NCBI GenBank assembly: GCA_964559175.1
Contig: CAZLGT010000025.1
Coordinates: forward strand, 1 to 64,000
Length of the DNA: 64,000 nucleotides
Source: Mariniphaga sp964559175
GTDB lineage: Bacteria; Bacteroidota; Bacteroidia; Bacteroidales; Prolixibacteraceae
Direction of reading: 5' to 3'
A program made the translations under genes and the position numbers. The stretch's first letter is position 1, and every line of letters begins with the position of its first letter. Under the pieces are notes generated by a model that searched no databases, had not been told where the DNA came from, and was given only the letters and a program-made list of their open reading frames with translations. Shown piece after piece: positions 44,901 to 53,492 of this stretch.

Positions 44901-46435
44901 TTCAGCAGTTTTAAAATGAGAGTTCTGGGGGCTTCAACTCCGTCGGTTGAAAACTCTCCTACCTGAAAAACCTTTCCACCTGATGTATAGCTGAACGCCA
45001 CCGCAAGCACCTCGTCAGAGTTTAGAGAGGTGTTCAGAGAAATATATCCCAGTCTTTCATTTACCGTAAATTCGGATGAGGTGAGTTTTCGTGCCTGCTC
45101 AATTCTTTCGTAATCCTGTCCGCCGGCAAAATCAGGCGCAAATTGCGACAATACGGAAGTAATGTTCTGATTCATCCGAATGTCGCTGTATGTGTTGGCC
45201 ATTTCGTAGTAGAGGTTATTGGCGTCGTTGTGGGGAAATACATTTTCAGGATAGGGCATTCCCGTAGTTTCCTGAAAAGCCGGAATGTTGTTAAAAATGT
45301 GTGGGTTGTGTTCACCCAGGTCCTGGAATGCAATAATATTACGCGACTCGGTAAAATTGTTCGATTTGTTGGTTACCCAAATTTCAATTTTGTTTATGGT
45401 GATTGGCGAGGTGGGCACCGCCGTGTTTTTCAGCCATTTGTCGTAGTTGTCGCGAAAGTATTGTGAAAGGAAAAAATGGCGGTTGGCATCGTAGTTTGCA
45501 GCCGAAATTTCATAGTTGGTTACCTGCGCGCCGCCTTCGGTTTCCACTGTTTTTGATTCGCCTTTATGCTGTGAAAACAGGGTGGTTACTGTCAGTCGTC
45601 CAAACTGCATTTCGGCTTTCACACCAAATAAATTGGATGCCCCGGTAATGAGCGAACCACTTAAAGGAAGCGAAACGTTTCCTGCTTCAATTCGTTTGAT
45701 GATTTCATCTTCATCGCCGGTATATTCCAGGTTCATTTTGTTTTCGTAATCGAACGTGGCCTCGGTATTATAGTTTACCCGCATGTTCATTTTGGTACCA
45801 ATCTGGCCCATTACGTTCATCTGTATTTTTTCGTCGAAATCGAAGGTAGGCACTCTGCGCAAACGCTCGGGAATGGCTGGGTTTTCGGTAGTATTTACCT
45901 GATAACCAAAACTTACCTCTACGTACCCCTGCGGCTGAATATTCACCACATTGCCGCCAAAAACCCGGTTGAAAGCCTCGCCCCCAATGGTGAGCTGCGG
46001 AATGAGTGAGCCGCGCTGGTCCATTTCGTGCACCCTGCTGCGCTGCCGCCAGTAACTCCTGATGGACTGGTCGAATTCGTAATTGATATAATCGTCGAGC
46101 GACATGGCTTGCGGAAGACGGTAGTTGAGGTTGCCGATTTTTTCGTAGAAAATGTACTGTCCGGTAACCGGGTCGTATTCAATTTCGAAGTTGATGTTGC
46201 TGGGTTTATTCAGAAAAAGCTTGGTAGAATCCTGCGAAGGTGTGCCAAAAGCAGGCTGGTCTTGAAAAGGAAAGGGCAGTGGCCCGACGGTGTCCATAAC
46301 AACGGTGTCCTGTTGCTGAACAAAGGAAAAATTGTTCAGACTACTTTTGGCCGCAATACTGGTTGCAGAAAATGCAAGCAGGGTGGCAAGCAGGCAAGAG
46401 AAGTATAATTTTCGTAAAAAACGGGCCAATTCCAT
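38915..46435 (-). CDS. sprA: SprA, type IX secretion outer-membrane translocon
   Basis: A 2506-residue protein with an N-terminal signal peptide (about residues 1-29). SprA forms the 36-strand outer-membrane beta barrel through which type IX substrates leave the cell. The sequence is rich in alternating aromatic barrel strands from end to end and finishes with a strand ending VGVSFRFTLAQ. A Gln-run linker (QQQQQQQ, near residue 1940) is visible. The length matches the family. It lies seven bases after ruvA, an association often seen in Bacteroidota. Its presence implies type IX secretion and possibly gliding. Confidence 0.95.
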   Translation of the reverse strand: MELARFLRKLYFSCLLATLLAFSATSIAAKSSLNNFSFVQQQDTVVMDTVGPLPFPFQDQPAFGTPSQDSTKLFLNKPSNINFEIEYDPVTGQYIFYEKIGNLNYRLPQAMSLDDYINYEFDQSIRSYWRQRSRVHEMDQRGSLIPQLTIGGEAFNRVFGGNVVNIQPQGYVEVSFGYQVNTTENPAIPERLRRVPTFDFDEKIQMNVMGQIGTKMNMRVNYNTEATFDYENKMNLEYTGDEDEIIKRIEAGNVSLPLSGSLITGASNLFGVKAEMQFGRLTVTTLFSQHKGESKTVETEGGAQVTNYEISAANYDANRHFFLSQYFRDNYDKWLKNTAVPTSPITINKIEIWVTNKSNNFTESRNIIAFQDLGEHNPHIFNNIPAFQETTGMPYPENVFPHNDANNLYYEMANTYSDIRMNQNITSVLSQFAPDFAGGQDYERIEQARKLTSSEFTVNERLGYISLNTSLNSDEVLAVAFSYTSGGKVFQVGEFSTDGVEAPRTLILKLLKGTNLSPGIPTWDLMMKNIYNLDAYQLTRDDFILNVVYQNDSTGTFINYIPEGRLNGRILLEVMNLDKLNKQLDPYKDGVFDYLEGITVNSNRGRIIFPVIEPFGSHLADSIQDPALIEKYTFQSLYDSTQVYAEQDAEHNKFRLVGSYKGASGSDISLGTLNLAQGSVKVTAGGRELMENVDYTVDYTLGRVRIINQALLEAGTPIQVSTESEDLFTMQRKTLLGTHANYAFSDNFNIGATALYMQERPLTQKVDYGEDPISNLMVGFDARYSTQSMLLTKVVDALPFYTTNTPSTIDVEAEVARLIPGHSKVIEKSGNAYIDDFEGTKTTIDLKARQAWSLASTPQLQNDLFPEGNYSNRLEYGFNRARLAFYIIDPLFLRNNSLTPDHIKNNPDLQSNHFVREVFEKEIFPAKESPVGQPTNIPVFDVAYYPEERGPYNYDTYPTSYSSGVNPDGTLADPESRWGGIMRRIETSDFETSNIEFIEFWMMDPFVYDTLGMHSGGELYFNLGDISEDILRDGRKSFEQGLPTSEVITNLDTTVWGRVSTLQSLVNAFDNNPESRRFQDVGLDGLNDDHEQSFFSDYLDQLRELVYDDVFEKYYNDPSSDNFQYYRGSNLDQNEVGILERYKKFNGPDGNSPTSEMSPESYPTAASSIPDMEDINNDNTLNENERYYQYRVNIRKEDMQMGHNYITDVKQSRVQLKNGQIGEVNWYQFKIPVRDPDQVVGNIRDFKSIRFLRMYMRGFEDPVILRFATLDLVRADWRRYTRDIGEPDAVSPNANFDVSAVNIEENGSREPVNYILPPGISRVIDPQNPQMRQLNEQSMVLKVTELEQGDARAAYKSLYMDFRRYRRLKLEVHAEEMTDYPLNDDELHFFIRLGSDYNFNYYEYEVPLKLTPPGRYNGEIESDRYIVWPDENRLDIPLEIFTNAKLDRNAEMRMAGSTLGIQDVYETVHRGWNKDKNRVKVKGSPNLGNVQVVMMGIRHKRGQLNTGPKSVEVWVNEMRLSDFDQSGGWAANARATTRLADLGSITVAGRTRSAGFGSISQNVNSRALEDLNEIDVAASIDLGRFFPEKAGVRLPMYYGYSRSVRNPKYNPLEPDIELDKSLERAESQQIRDSIKHMSQDLVTRKSLNFTNVRIEPQRQQTKAHIWDPENFAVSYSYNEIFRRNVNIESKLDKTYRGMFSYNYSARPTLVEPFNNIGLLQKGPLKLLGDFNFYPLPTQISYRTDLSRRYHETQTRNITNPDFILPATYEKDFLWNRYFDLRYDVTRSIKFDFSSRGTSRIDEPEGRISKEMDDYQMKRDSILTNLWNMGRPTLYNHNVNISYTLPINRIQALNFISSTVRYQGTYDWQAGPITADTIRLGNRVQNSRNIQLTGNVNLQSLYNKVPYFQELNQKFRRTGGSRYSLNRQTSGARGQQQQQQQPERPAEQTYSGNITLAASEPQTITHKLNTRKVSVVVTGENGEAVRGRTNIVDANTIEFTPMADGGQGSVTVKGVPGAQTLFRDILDLTTRMLIGVRTISVNYSVNGGTVLPGYLPEPSLFGAGTYHPEVNMFGRDLGDSFAPGLPFLAGWQDYGFARRAATKGWVTNDSTLNMPYLFTKNERLSIRATVEPLPDLRIDVTADRSFSKNISEFYNYNPESGDFMANSFTETGNFSMSTLTWGTAFFAMGKGEVHQSEAFENFREYRQVIARRLAAQRDPNNGFGYDPAAPHAEHPGFPDGYGPNSVEVLVPAFLAAYQNRDPHDISLGLFPSIKFIRPNWRIQYEGMVSKIPGLNRIMRSLNFTHSYRSSYNVGSFITNLNYEEQADGFSYVRDIANNFITPYDFNSVSIMETFSPLINMDIMWHSDLTTRGEIKKSRNLTLSFANNQITEVLSDEYTIGMGYRFTQMDLIIKTRNSQQAYSNDLNLRADLSYRKNKTVLRKIVEDDDQITAGQSAFTIKTTADYMLSDRFQLRLFFDKVLNNPFTSLSFPTSNTNVGVSFRFTLAQ

Positions 46436-46442
46436 TCCTGTT

Positions 46443-47024
46443 TTATAACCTTTTTAATGCTGTTTTTATCACACGCTCTACGGTCGCTTCCGGATTTTCT
46501 TTCATAACTTTCGATACTACCTTGTCTGCATCCTTTTTCGCGAATCCCAGCATGACTAATGCTGATAACGCTTCATTTCGCAGAGTATTGTCTGATGAAA
46601 TTAAAATTTGAGCGCTTTCAGGCATTTTACCGAGCTTGTCGCGCAGGTCGATGATGATTCTTTGGGCTGTTTTGGCGCCAATGCCTTTCACTGCTTTTAG
46701 TTCATCTGCATTTCCCGTAGTTACGGCAGAAACAATTTCGTCGGGATTGAGCGAGGAAAGCATCATCATGGCTGTGCCGGCGCCAACACCACTCACCGAA
46801 ATGAGGTTACGAAACAGGTCGCGCTCGCGTTTTTCAGCAAACCCGTAAAGCACATGGGCATCTTCGCGTACTACCTGATGAACAAGTAGTTGTGCCTCTT
46901 TCTTCCCGGTTAGCTTACTGTAGGTGTTCAGCGAAATATTCACCAGGTAACCCACGCCGGCTGCATCAATCACAACGCTTGCCGGGTTAATCGAGGACAC
47001 TGCCCCCCTGATATATTCGTACAT
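46443..47024 (-). CDS. ruvA: Holliday junction branch migration protein RuvA
   Basis: A 193-residue protein that binds four-way junctions and loads the RuvB motor. Domain I is the N-terminal OB fold (MYEYIRGAVSSINPASVVIDAAGVGY). Domain II has the two helix-hairpin-helix motifs, LISVSGVGAGTAMMML and LKAVKGIGAKTAQRIIIDL. Domain III is the C-terminal helical RuvB-contact region. It is placed between pdxA (11 bases) and sprA (7 bases) in one operon. Confidence 0.95.
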   Translation of the reverse strand: MYEYIRGAVSSINPASVVIDAAGVGYLVNISLNTYSKLTGKKEAQLLVHQVVREDAHVLYGFAEKRERDLFRNLISVSGVGAGTAMMMLSSLNPDEIVSAVTTGNADELKAVKGIGAKTAQRIIIDLRDKLGKMPESAQILISSDNTLRNEALSALVMLGFAKKDADKVVSKVMKENPEATVERVIKTALKRL

Positions 47025-47035
47025 AGGAAAAGATT

Positions 47036-48133
47036 TTAATAATTTTGATCGTCATCTGCTTCTATGTCAACACTCTCGTCTTCCTGATTGGAATTGAAAT
47101 CAAATTTCTTTAATGGATTTTTGGAAATTTCTTCATGAATTTTCCGGTTTTTGAAAATATCGATGGCAAGGAATAACGATTGCCTGAACGAATCGGGTGA
47201 GGCTTTACCTTCGCCTGCAAGCGCGAAAGCAGTGCCATGCGCGGGCGAGGTTCGTATTGCCGGCAATCCGGCAGTGTAGTTCACTCCGCGTTCAAACGAT
47301 GCCAGTTTGAAGGGAATCAGTCCCTGGTCGTGGTACATGGCCAGAATGGCGTCGAACTTGCGGTAGTCTTCCGAACCAAAAAAGCCATCGGCAGCATAAG
47401 GCCCCAAAGCGATAATGCCTTCTTTTTTTGCCTCGATAATGGCCGGCAAAATAATATCGTTTTCTTCTTTTCCGAGCAGTCCGTTGTCGCCTGCATGCGG
47501 GTTCAGCCCAAAAACAGCAATGCGCGGACGGGTAATGGCAAAATCCTTGTTCAGCGACTCGGAAATAATCCGCAATTTCGATATAATCACTTCCTTCGTA
47601 ATGTGTTCAGAAACTTTTGAAATGGGCAGGTGCGTGGTTACCAGTCCCACCTTCATGGTTTCACTCACCATCAGCATAACAAAGTTGGGCGAGTTGAACC
47701 GCTGTGCCAGAAATTCGGTATGTCCCGGAAAATTAAATTTTTCACTTTGAATATTGTCTTTGTTGATGGGGGCGGTAACAAGCACATCAATTAATCCTTC
47801 CTGCAGGTCGGTAACGGCGCGGTCTAAGGCCATAAAGGCTGCTTCGCCGGCTTCAGGAGTCGATTTTCCCAGTTCAACCCTAATGTTGTCGTCGATGCAG
47901 TTGAGCACATGTGCCCGGCCCGGTCCGGCCTCTTTGGGTGTGCGTACATGGTTCAGGCTGAGGTTGTTTATATTCAGTGCTTTGCGGTGGTAGGCAGCCA
48001 CTTTGGGCGATCCGTAGATGATTGGAATGCACATTTCCAGAATACGCGGGTCGAGCAGGGTTTTCATAATTACCTCGTAGCTGATTCCGTTAATGTCGCC
48101 GTGTGATATTCCAACTTTTATTGTATCTGTCAT
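47036..48133 (-). CDS. pdxA: 4-hydroxythreonine-4-phosphate dehydrogenase
   Basis: A 365-residue enzyme of DXP-dependent vitamin B6 synthesis that oxidises 4-hydroxythreonine phosphate before ring closure by PdxJ. Features are ISHGDINGISYEVIMK at the start, FNFPGHTEFLAQRF (metal His), GLNPHAGDNGLLGKEE, AMYHDQGLIPFKLASF (metal His) and RTSPAHGTAFALAGEG. A short acidic tail follows residue about 345. It is followed closely by ruvA. Confidence 0.94.
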   Translation of the reverse strand: MTDTIKVGISHGDINGISYEVIMKTLLDPRILEMCIPIIYGSPKVAAYHRKALNINNLSLNHVRTPKEAGPGRAHVLNCIDDNIRVELGKSTPEAGEAAFMALDRAVTDLQEGLIDVLVTAPINKDNIQSEKFNFPGHTEFLAQRFNSPNFVMLMVSETMKVGLVTTHLPISKVSEHITKEVIISKLRIISESLNKDFAITRPRIAVFGLNPHAGDNGLLGKEENDIILPAIIEAKKEGIIALGPYAADGFFGSEDYRKFDAILAMYHDQGLIPFKLASFERGVNYTAGLPAIRTSPAHGTAFALAGEGKASPDSFRQSLFLAIDIFKNRKIHEEISKNPLKKFDFNSNQEDESVDIEADDDQNY

Positions 48134-48193
48134 TTCTTGTTTATTATCAGATTATTAATTCCATTTAAGAAAACGGATGGCAAAGTTACGTTT

Positions 48194-49615
48194 TTAATTG
48201 ATTTTTTTCAAAAAGTGGTAAAGCAGACGGGTTCCAACACCTGTTCCTCCTGCGGGGCGGTAAAAATCCTTTTCCTGCAGAAAGGCCACTCCGGCAATGT
48301 CGAGGTGCAGCCAGGGATAGCCGGTGAAGTGTTCCAGGAATTTTCCGGCAATGGAAGTTTGGCCTTCGCGCGCGCCGAGGTTATTCAAATCGGCTACATT
48401 CGACTGAAGCGGCTTTGCAAATTCCTCCCACAGGGGCAGCTCAACCACCCTTTCATAAATTTCATCACCGGCTTGTTTTAGCTTCATCAGTTCTTCGGAG
48501 CTGTTCCCCATAGCTGCAAGTCCCTGGGTGCCTGAAATAATTTCGACCGAACCGGTGAGCGTTGCAATATCCAAAACCAGAGCCGGATTGTATCTTTTGG
48601 CATAGCTCAATGCATCGGCGAGCAACAGACGGCCCTCGGCATCGGTGTTTTTGATTTCCACCGTAGTGCCATCGAACATGGTAATTACATCGCCCGGCAC
48701 ATAGGCATTGCCATCGGGGCGGTTATCGGTTGCCGGCACCAGTCCCACCACATGCAACGGAAGGTTATTTTTTGCTGCTGCAAAAAGTGTGGCAGCCACC
48801 GCCGCACCGCCCGCCATGTCGCATTTCATATAATCCATCGACTGTTTGGTTGGTTTCAGGCTCAACCCGCCAGTATCGAAAACCACGCCTTTGCCAACCA
48901 AAACCACCGGCTTTTTATTGGTTGCATTTTCGGGTTTCCACTCCATAATTGTAAATGTCGGTTCATCGATGCTGCCTTTGTTCACCGCCAGCAGGCCACC
49001 CATGCGCAAGGCTTCAATCTTTTTTCTGTTAAACACCTCCACTGAAAAACCGGCTTCTTTGCCCATTTTTTCCATTTCTTCCGAAAAACGGGTTGCAGTA
49101 AGGTACGAAAGCGGTTCGTTTACCAGGTTTCGGGCATGATATACAGCCTGTGTCAGGTTTCTCAGTTCATTTAGTTGTTCCTGACTCACATTTTCGTCGG
49201 TGATGAAAATTTTGGCGGGCATAAAACCGTCCTTCTCTTTTTTGTATTTGGAAAAGGAATAGGCCGAAAGCAACAGTCCTTCCAGAAACGGAAGGGTTAA
49301 GGGCAATCCATCCATTCCGGTAATCTGCAGGGTATCCGCTTTTTCATTTTTCAAAATCTCATAAAACTTTGAGCCGGACCTGCGTGCCATCTCCGCCATC
49401 TGCACCGGTTTTTTTTCTTCTTTTGGATTGTGAAAAAAATAAACCAACGGCTGTTTGTAAATAGTCCATTCGGTTTCTGATGTGAGTTTTTCTTTTAAAT
49501 AATTTTGTTCAGCATCAGCAATAAATGGCAATGAAAGTGCCCAGGGGTTGCCTGATAAAACTGCTGTGGATACGTTTTGTTTCAGTATGGTTGTTTTTTC
49601 TAAAATTGGTAACAT
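48194..49615 (-). CDS. pepA: Leucyl aminopeptidase, M17 family
   Basis: A 473-residue cytosolic two-metal aminopeptidase. The C-terminal catalytic domain has VLVGKGVVFDTGGLSLKP (metal-binding Lys/Asp), MKCDMAGGAAVAATLFA, and the M17 signature NTDAEGRLLLADALSYA (about residues 329-345). It removes N-terminal residues from peptides. A TATTTTTG -7-like box lies at 49640-49633 on its strand. It lies 60 bases upstream of pdxA and may share the transcript. Confidence 0.93.
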   Translation of the reverse strand: MLPILEKTTILKQNVSTAVLSGNPWALSLPFIADAEQNYLKEKLTSETEWTIYKQPLVYFFHNPKEEKKPVQMAEMARRSGSKFYEILKNEKADTLQITGMDGLPLTLPFLEGLLLSAYSFSKYKKEKDGFMPAKIFITDENVSQEQLNELRNLTQAVYHARNLVNEPLSYLTATRFSEEMEKMGKEAGFSVEVFNRKKIEALRMGGLLAVNKGSIDEPTFTIMEWKPENATNKKPVVLVGKGVVFDTGGLSLKPTKQSMDYMKCDMAGGAAVAATLFAAAKNNLPLHVVGLVPATDNRPDGNAYVPGDVITMFDGTTVEIKNTDAEGRLLLADALSYAKRYNPALVLDIATLTGSVEIISGTQGLAAMGNSSEELMKLKQAGDEIYERVVELPLWEEFAKPLQSNVADLNNLGAREGQTSIAGKFLEHFTGYPWLHLDIAGVAFLQEKDFYRPAGGTGVGTRLLYHFLKKIN

Positions 49616-49773
49616 GGTATAAGAATTTGTGCCAAAAATACGATAAAACTTATTTTTTTGAGTTGAAAAGCTTGCTATGCCTTAAAACAACGAAAAAAAT
49701 GGCAGGTTTGTTTTTTTTGGAACAAGGTTATGCTATTTTTGCACATTCAATTTAAATAAATTACAAAAGCAAC

Positions 49774-50100
49774 ATGTTTACAGTCGGTCTGTTTTCAACA
49801 CATATACCCTACATCGCTTTTGTGTTTTTCTATGCCTTTTTTTTTCTTTTTGGCATACAAAAAGCTCATGCAGGCGAGCTGTCCGGCACTGAAAAAGTAT
49901 CGGTTGTTGCATCATGTCAGGTAACCGAAACCGAAGATGAAGCCTGTATCTGTTCCTTTTCCACCTATTGCGAACATCCTGTAAAAAAGAATATTTCACC
50001 TCCTGTTACCATACTTAAATTATTGCCTGGCAATGCTTTGCCGGAAATTTCAGTTGAGTTTGATTTTTCCCGGTTTTCGCGACCCCCGCCTGCAGCCTGA
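49774..50100 (+). CDS. Small membrane/secreted Cys-containing protein, unknown
   Basis: A 108-residue protein with an N-terminal hydrophobic segment (about residues 8-29, ending KAHAG), probably a signal peptide or anchor. A short cysteine cluster ACICSFSTYCEH follows at about residues 56-67, then a C-terminal RFSRPPPAA. It leads the TonB receptor/heme cluster. Small cysteine proteins that precede TonB receptors are seen elsewhere in Bacteroidota, but no family was recognised. A TATTTTTG box is at 49734-49741. A metal- or heme-contacting role is possible but untested. Confidence 0.6.
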   Translation: MFTVGLFSTHIPYIAFVFFYAFFFLFGIQKAHAGELSGTEKVSVVASCQVTETEDEACICSFSTYCEHPVKKNISPPVTILKLLPGNALPEISVEFDFSRFSRPPPAA

Positions 50101-50172
50101 TTTTTTCCCGTTTGATTTTATACTTGTTTTAACGCTTTGCGTCTGAATTTTATTAATTCTTCAACAATCATC

Positions 50173-52269
50173 ATGAAAAAATTAGGATATTTTACATTCA
50201 ATTTTTTGATTTTTCATTTTTCGTTGCTGGCCAACCCAACCGAGAACGACACCCTGAAAAATTACAGGCTGGATGAAGTAATCATCAAATCGCCCAAGTA
50301 CAACCGGAATATTTTCGACATACCAGCCTCGGCATCTATGGTTTCTGAGCGGATGGTTGAAATAAACCGGATAGAAAACCTGACCGGTATTTCATCGGTG
50401 ATTCCCAATTTTTTTATGCCCGAATACGGGTCGAAATTAACTTCGCCGGTTTACATCCGCGGTGTGGGAAACCGCATCAACACCCCATCGGTAGGCTTGT
50501 ATGTGGATGAAATCCCCTATTTTGAAAAGGCAGCTTTCAACTTCGACTTTTACGATGTTGAACGAGTAGAAGTATTGCGCGGCCCGCAAGGCACGCTTTA
50601 CGGACGAAACGCCATGGGTGGGTTAATCAATGTTATTACCAACAAGCCGCACGACGAGCAGGAAACAAGCATCTCGGTGGATTACGGCAACTTTAATCAA
50701 ATCAGGTCAAACATCACCCACAACCAGCCCATTGGCAAATCATTTTCGGTACAGGGAAGTTTAAACCAACAGCACAATTCCGGTTTTTACGAAAATATGT
50801 ACACCGGATCCGAAGTGGACAAAATCAATAGCTATTCCGGAAAGTTGAAGGCCCTTTATTCGCCGTCGGAAAAATTTAACGCCCAGGGCAGCATCCAATA
50901 CGAAGACAGCCGGCAGGTCGGGTATCCTTATGCTGTATTCAACGACGAACAGATGAAAGCGGGCGACATCAGCTACGACAAAGAGAGCATTTACAACCGC
51001 AAAATGTTGTCGGCAGGACTTAATCTGAATTATTCGGCGCCGGGTTTTGTTGTCAGGGCAGTTAGCAGCCTGCAGGCACTGGACGATTTTCAGGAGATCG
51101 ATCAGGATTTTACGCCCCTGTCACTGGTGTTTGTCACACAAGACCAGGAGGTGAACATGCTGGCCCAGGAGGTAAACATCGAGTCGTCAGGTGATGGTGC
51201 ATACAACTGGTTGTTCGGTGTGTTTGCCTTCCGGCAGTTGCTCGACAAAACCGTTTCGCTGGAATATGGCGAAGACGGCCTGGTACAGTTCCGGCTGCCG
51301 TTTTCATCCTATTCCTACACCAAAACACACGAACATATCAACCGGGGAGCCGCTCTGTTTCATCAATCCACAATAGATGCCGGCCGTTTTACCTTTTCGG
51401 CCGGCATACGTGCCGATTATGAAAAGGCTACCCTCGATTATACTGACGACCAGTTCATAAACGGCAACCCAAACAGGGCCGATGAATTTGAAAACGATAT
51501 GGACTTCTTCGAAATTCTGCCCAGGGTAGCGGTTACCTACAGCATTAACGATTACCTGTCGCCTTATGCCACAATTGCCAAAGGGTATAATTCAGGAGGT
51601 TTCAATTCCACTTTTGAACGTGAGGAAGACAAATCTTTCAATCCCGAGCAATCGTGGAACTATGAAGCCGGTATTAAGGCCAAATGGCTTCAGCAACGCA
51701 TTTATGCAAATTTTGCTGTTTTCTACATCGACTGGAGCAACCAGCAAATTTACCAGACCGTGCCCAGCGGTGCAGGCTCCATGCTTACCAACGCAGGAAA
51801 ATCGGAAAGCAAAGGGTTTGAGCTGGAACTGAAAGCGCTTCCGGTTCAAAACCTGGAAACATGGGTGGCTTTTGGATACAACGAAGCCAAATTTGCGGAG
51901 TATGTGAAAAACGACAACGAAGATTTCAGCGGAAATTACCTGCCCTACGTTCCGCTTTATTCATTCAACGCAGGAGGAAACTACCAGATGAATGTACGGG
52001 CCGGCTGGCTCGACCGGATAAGGCTTCACCTGGCCTACAACGGCTTTGGCAAACACTACTGGCACGAGTCAAACGAAGCTTTCCAAAAATATTACGGATT
52101 GCTGAACTCCCGTGTAAGTTTCGAAAAAAACAATGTTGGCTTGTCGTTCTGGGGTAAAAACATCCTGAACACAGAATATAATTCGTTTTATTTTCAGGCC
52201 CTGGGAAACTCCTATGCACAAATTGGCAAACCGGCAACCATGGGTATTAACCTCAAAGTAATGTTCTGA
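50173..52269 (+). CDS. TonB-dependent receptor in a heme-synthesis cluster
   Basis: A 698-residue outer-membrane receptor; the Met at 50173 gives a proper signal peptide. A TonB-box-like YRLDEVIIKS follows it, then a plug domain with VERVEVLRGPQGTLYGRNAM and GGLINVIT, and a barrel ending in a strand NLKVMF. It lacks an N-terminal carboxypeptidase-like domain and has no SusD partner, so it is of the siderophore/heme/vitamin type rather than glycan uptake. Five bases before a permease and the last heme genes, a porphyrin or heme ligand is likely but inferred. Confidence 0.9.
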   Translation: MKKLGYFTFNFLIFHFSLLANPTENDTLKNYRLDEVIIKSPKYNRNIFDIPASASMVSERMVEINRIENLTGISSVIPNFFMPEYGSKLTSPVYIRGVGNRINTPSVGLYVDEIPYFEKAAFNFDFYDVERVEVLRGPQGTLYGRNAMGGLINVITNKPHDEQETSISVDYGNFNQIRSNITHNQPIGKSFSVQGSLNQQHNSGFYENMYTGSEVDKINSYSGKLKALYSPSEKFNAQGSIQYEDSRQVGYPYAVFNDEQMKAGDISYDKESIYNRKMLSAGLNLNYSAPGFVVRAVSSLQALDDFQEIDQDFTPLSLVFVTQDQEVNMLAQEVNIESSGDGAYNWLFGVFAFRQLLDKTVSLEYGEDGLVQFRLPFSSYSYTKTHEHINRGAALFHQSTIDAGRFTFSAGIRADYEKATLDYTDDQFINGNPNRADEFENDMDFFEILPRVAVTYSINDYLSPYATIAKGYNSGGFNSTFEREEDKSFNPEQSWNYEAGIKAKWLQQRIYANFAVFYIDWSNQQIYQTVPSGAGSMLTNAGKSESKGFELELKALPVQNLETWVAFGYNEAKFAEYVKNDNEDFSGNYLPYVPLYSFNAGGNYQMNVRAGWLDRIRLHLAYNGFGKHYWHESNEAFQKYYGLLNSRVSFEKNNVGLSFWGKNILNTEYNSFYFQALGNSYAQIGKPATMGINLKVMF

Positions 52270-52274
52270 TTCGA

Positions 52275-53492
52275 ATGATTAAAAAAGAAACCAACAAGTA
52301 TTTTACGCTGCTGAGCCTGTACCTGGCCCAGTCCATCCCCATGAGTTTTTTCTCTACCGTGGTGCCGGTCATCATGCGCATGGAAAACTATTCGCTGGAA
52401 TCCATCGGCTATTTGCAACTCATCAAACTGCCATGGATTATCAAGTTTCTGTGGGCGCCCCTGGTTGACAAAACGTGCAGCAGCACCAGGCAATACCGGA
52501 AGTGGATTCTGGTTTCGGAGGTGTTTTATGCAGCAGTTATTTTTTCCATCGGCTTTTTAAACCTTGAAACCAATTTTACCACCATCATTGTGTTGATGGT
52601 CATTGCGTTTATGGCTTCGGCAACACACGACATTGCCACCGATGCGTTTGCCATTCTCATTTTAAAGGAGCGGGAACGGAGCCTGGGAAACAGCATGCAA
52701 TCGGCTGGAAATTTTATTGGCGCACTGGTGGGAAGTGGGGTGTTGCTGGTTATATACCATTACTGGGGATGGAAATACCTGCTTTTTTCGCTGGCAGCCT
52801 TTGTGCTTGTGGTATTGATTCCTATTTCGCTTTATCCGGCCAAAGAGAAAAAACAGCTCGAAAAATCGCGTAAAAACATATCACCGCTCGAGTTTGTCTG
52901 GTTTTTCAAGCAGCCAAAAATTGGCGGGCATCTGTTGCTTTTGTTTTTGTTTTACTCGGGGCTTATTGGAATATTAACCATGATAAAACCTTACATGGTT
53001 GACCTGGGGTACGACGTAAAAGAAATCGGCTTTATTGCGGGTATTTTTGGTACGGCCTGCGGCGCCGCAATGACCGTTCCCGCCGGGTTTTTAATCAGAA
53101 AAAAAGGACTGAACAAGGCGGTTTGGATTTTCCCCTCAGTGAATCTGGTGGCGTCGCTTTTCTTTTTCGGACTGACATTTACAAACCATGCCGCCTACCT
53201 GGTTTACATTGCCATTGGGTTGCTGTGGGCTGCGTATGCCATGTCGTCGGTGTTTGTTTATACCCTGGCCATGAAAATCGTAAGGAAAGGACGCGAGGGC
53301 ACTGACTTTACTCTTCAGATTGTGATTACGCACCTGAGCAGCCTTGTTATTGCCGTTATGAGCGGGAAAGTGGCAGACGCTATCAATTACCGGGGCCTGT
53401 TTGCCATTGAAGTTGCCATCGGCTTGCTGCTGTTATTGCTGATACCCGTGCTATACAAGAATCATTTTTATAACATTTATGAAAATTCCTGA
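52275..53492 (+). CDS. MFS permease, AmpG/PAT-like
   Basis: A 405-residue protein with 12 predicted membrane helices. The N-terminal half contains LPWIIKFLWAPLVDKTCSS and ATHDIATDAFAILILKERER, the loop 2-3 and helix 4 features of the AmpG/acetyl-CoA-transporter branch of the major facilitator superfamily. Such permeases import bulky metabolites such as anhydromuropeptides. Here it overlaps hemN by 14 bases and follows the TonB receptor, so it may carry the same ligand across the inner membrane. Confidence 0.85.
   Translation: MIKKETNKYFTLLSLYLAQSIPMSFFSTVVPVIMRMENYSLESIGYLQLIKLPWIIKFLWAPLVDKTCSSTRQYRKWILVSEVFYAAVIFSIGFLNLETNFTTIIVLMVIAFMASATHDIATDAFAILILKERERSLGNSMQSAGNFIGALVGSGVLLVIYHYWGWKYLLFSLAAFVLVVLIPISLYPAKEKKQLEKSRKNISPLEFVWFFKQPKIGGHLLLLFLFYSGLIGILTMIKPYMVDLGYDVKEIGFIAGIFGTACGAAMTVPAGFLIRKKGLNKAVWIFPSVNLVASLFFFGLTFTNHAAYLVYIAIGLLWAAYAMSSVFVYTLAMKIVRKGREGTDFTLQIVITHLSSLVIAVMSGKVADAINYRGLFAIEVAIGLLLLLLIPVLYKNHFYNIYENS

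Noticed and set aside
39077..46408. Many plus-strand frames of 60-210 codons opposite sprA
   Set aside because: All are antisense shadows of a long, well-supported coding gene; none shows a family or promoter.
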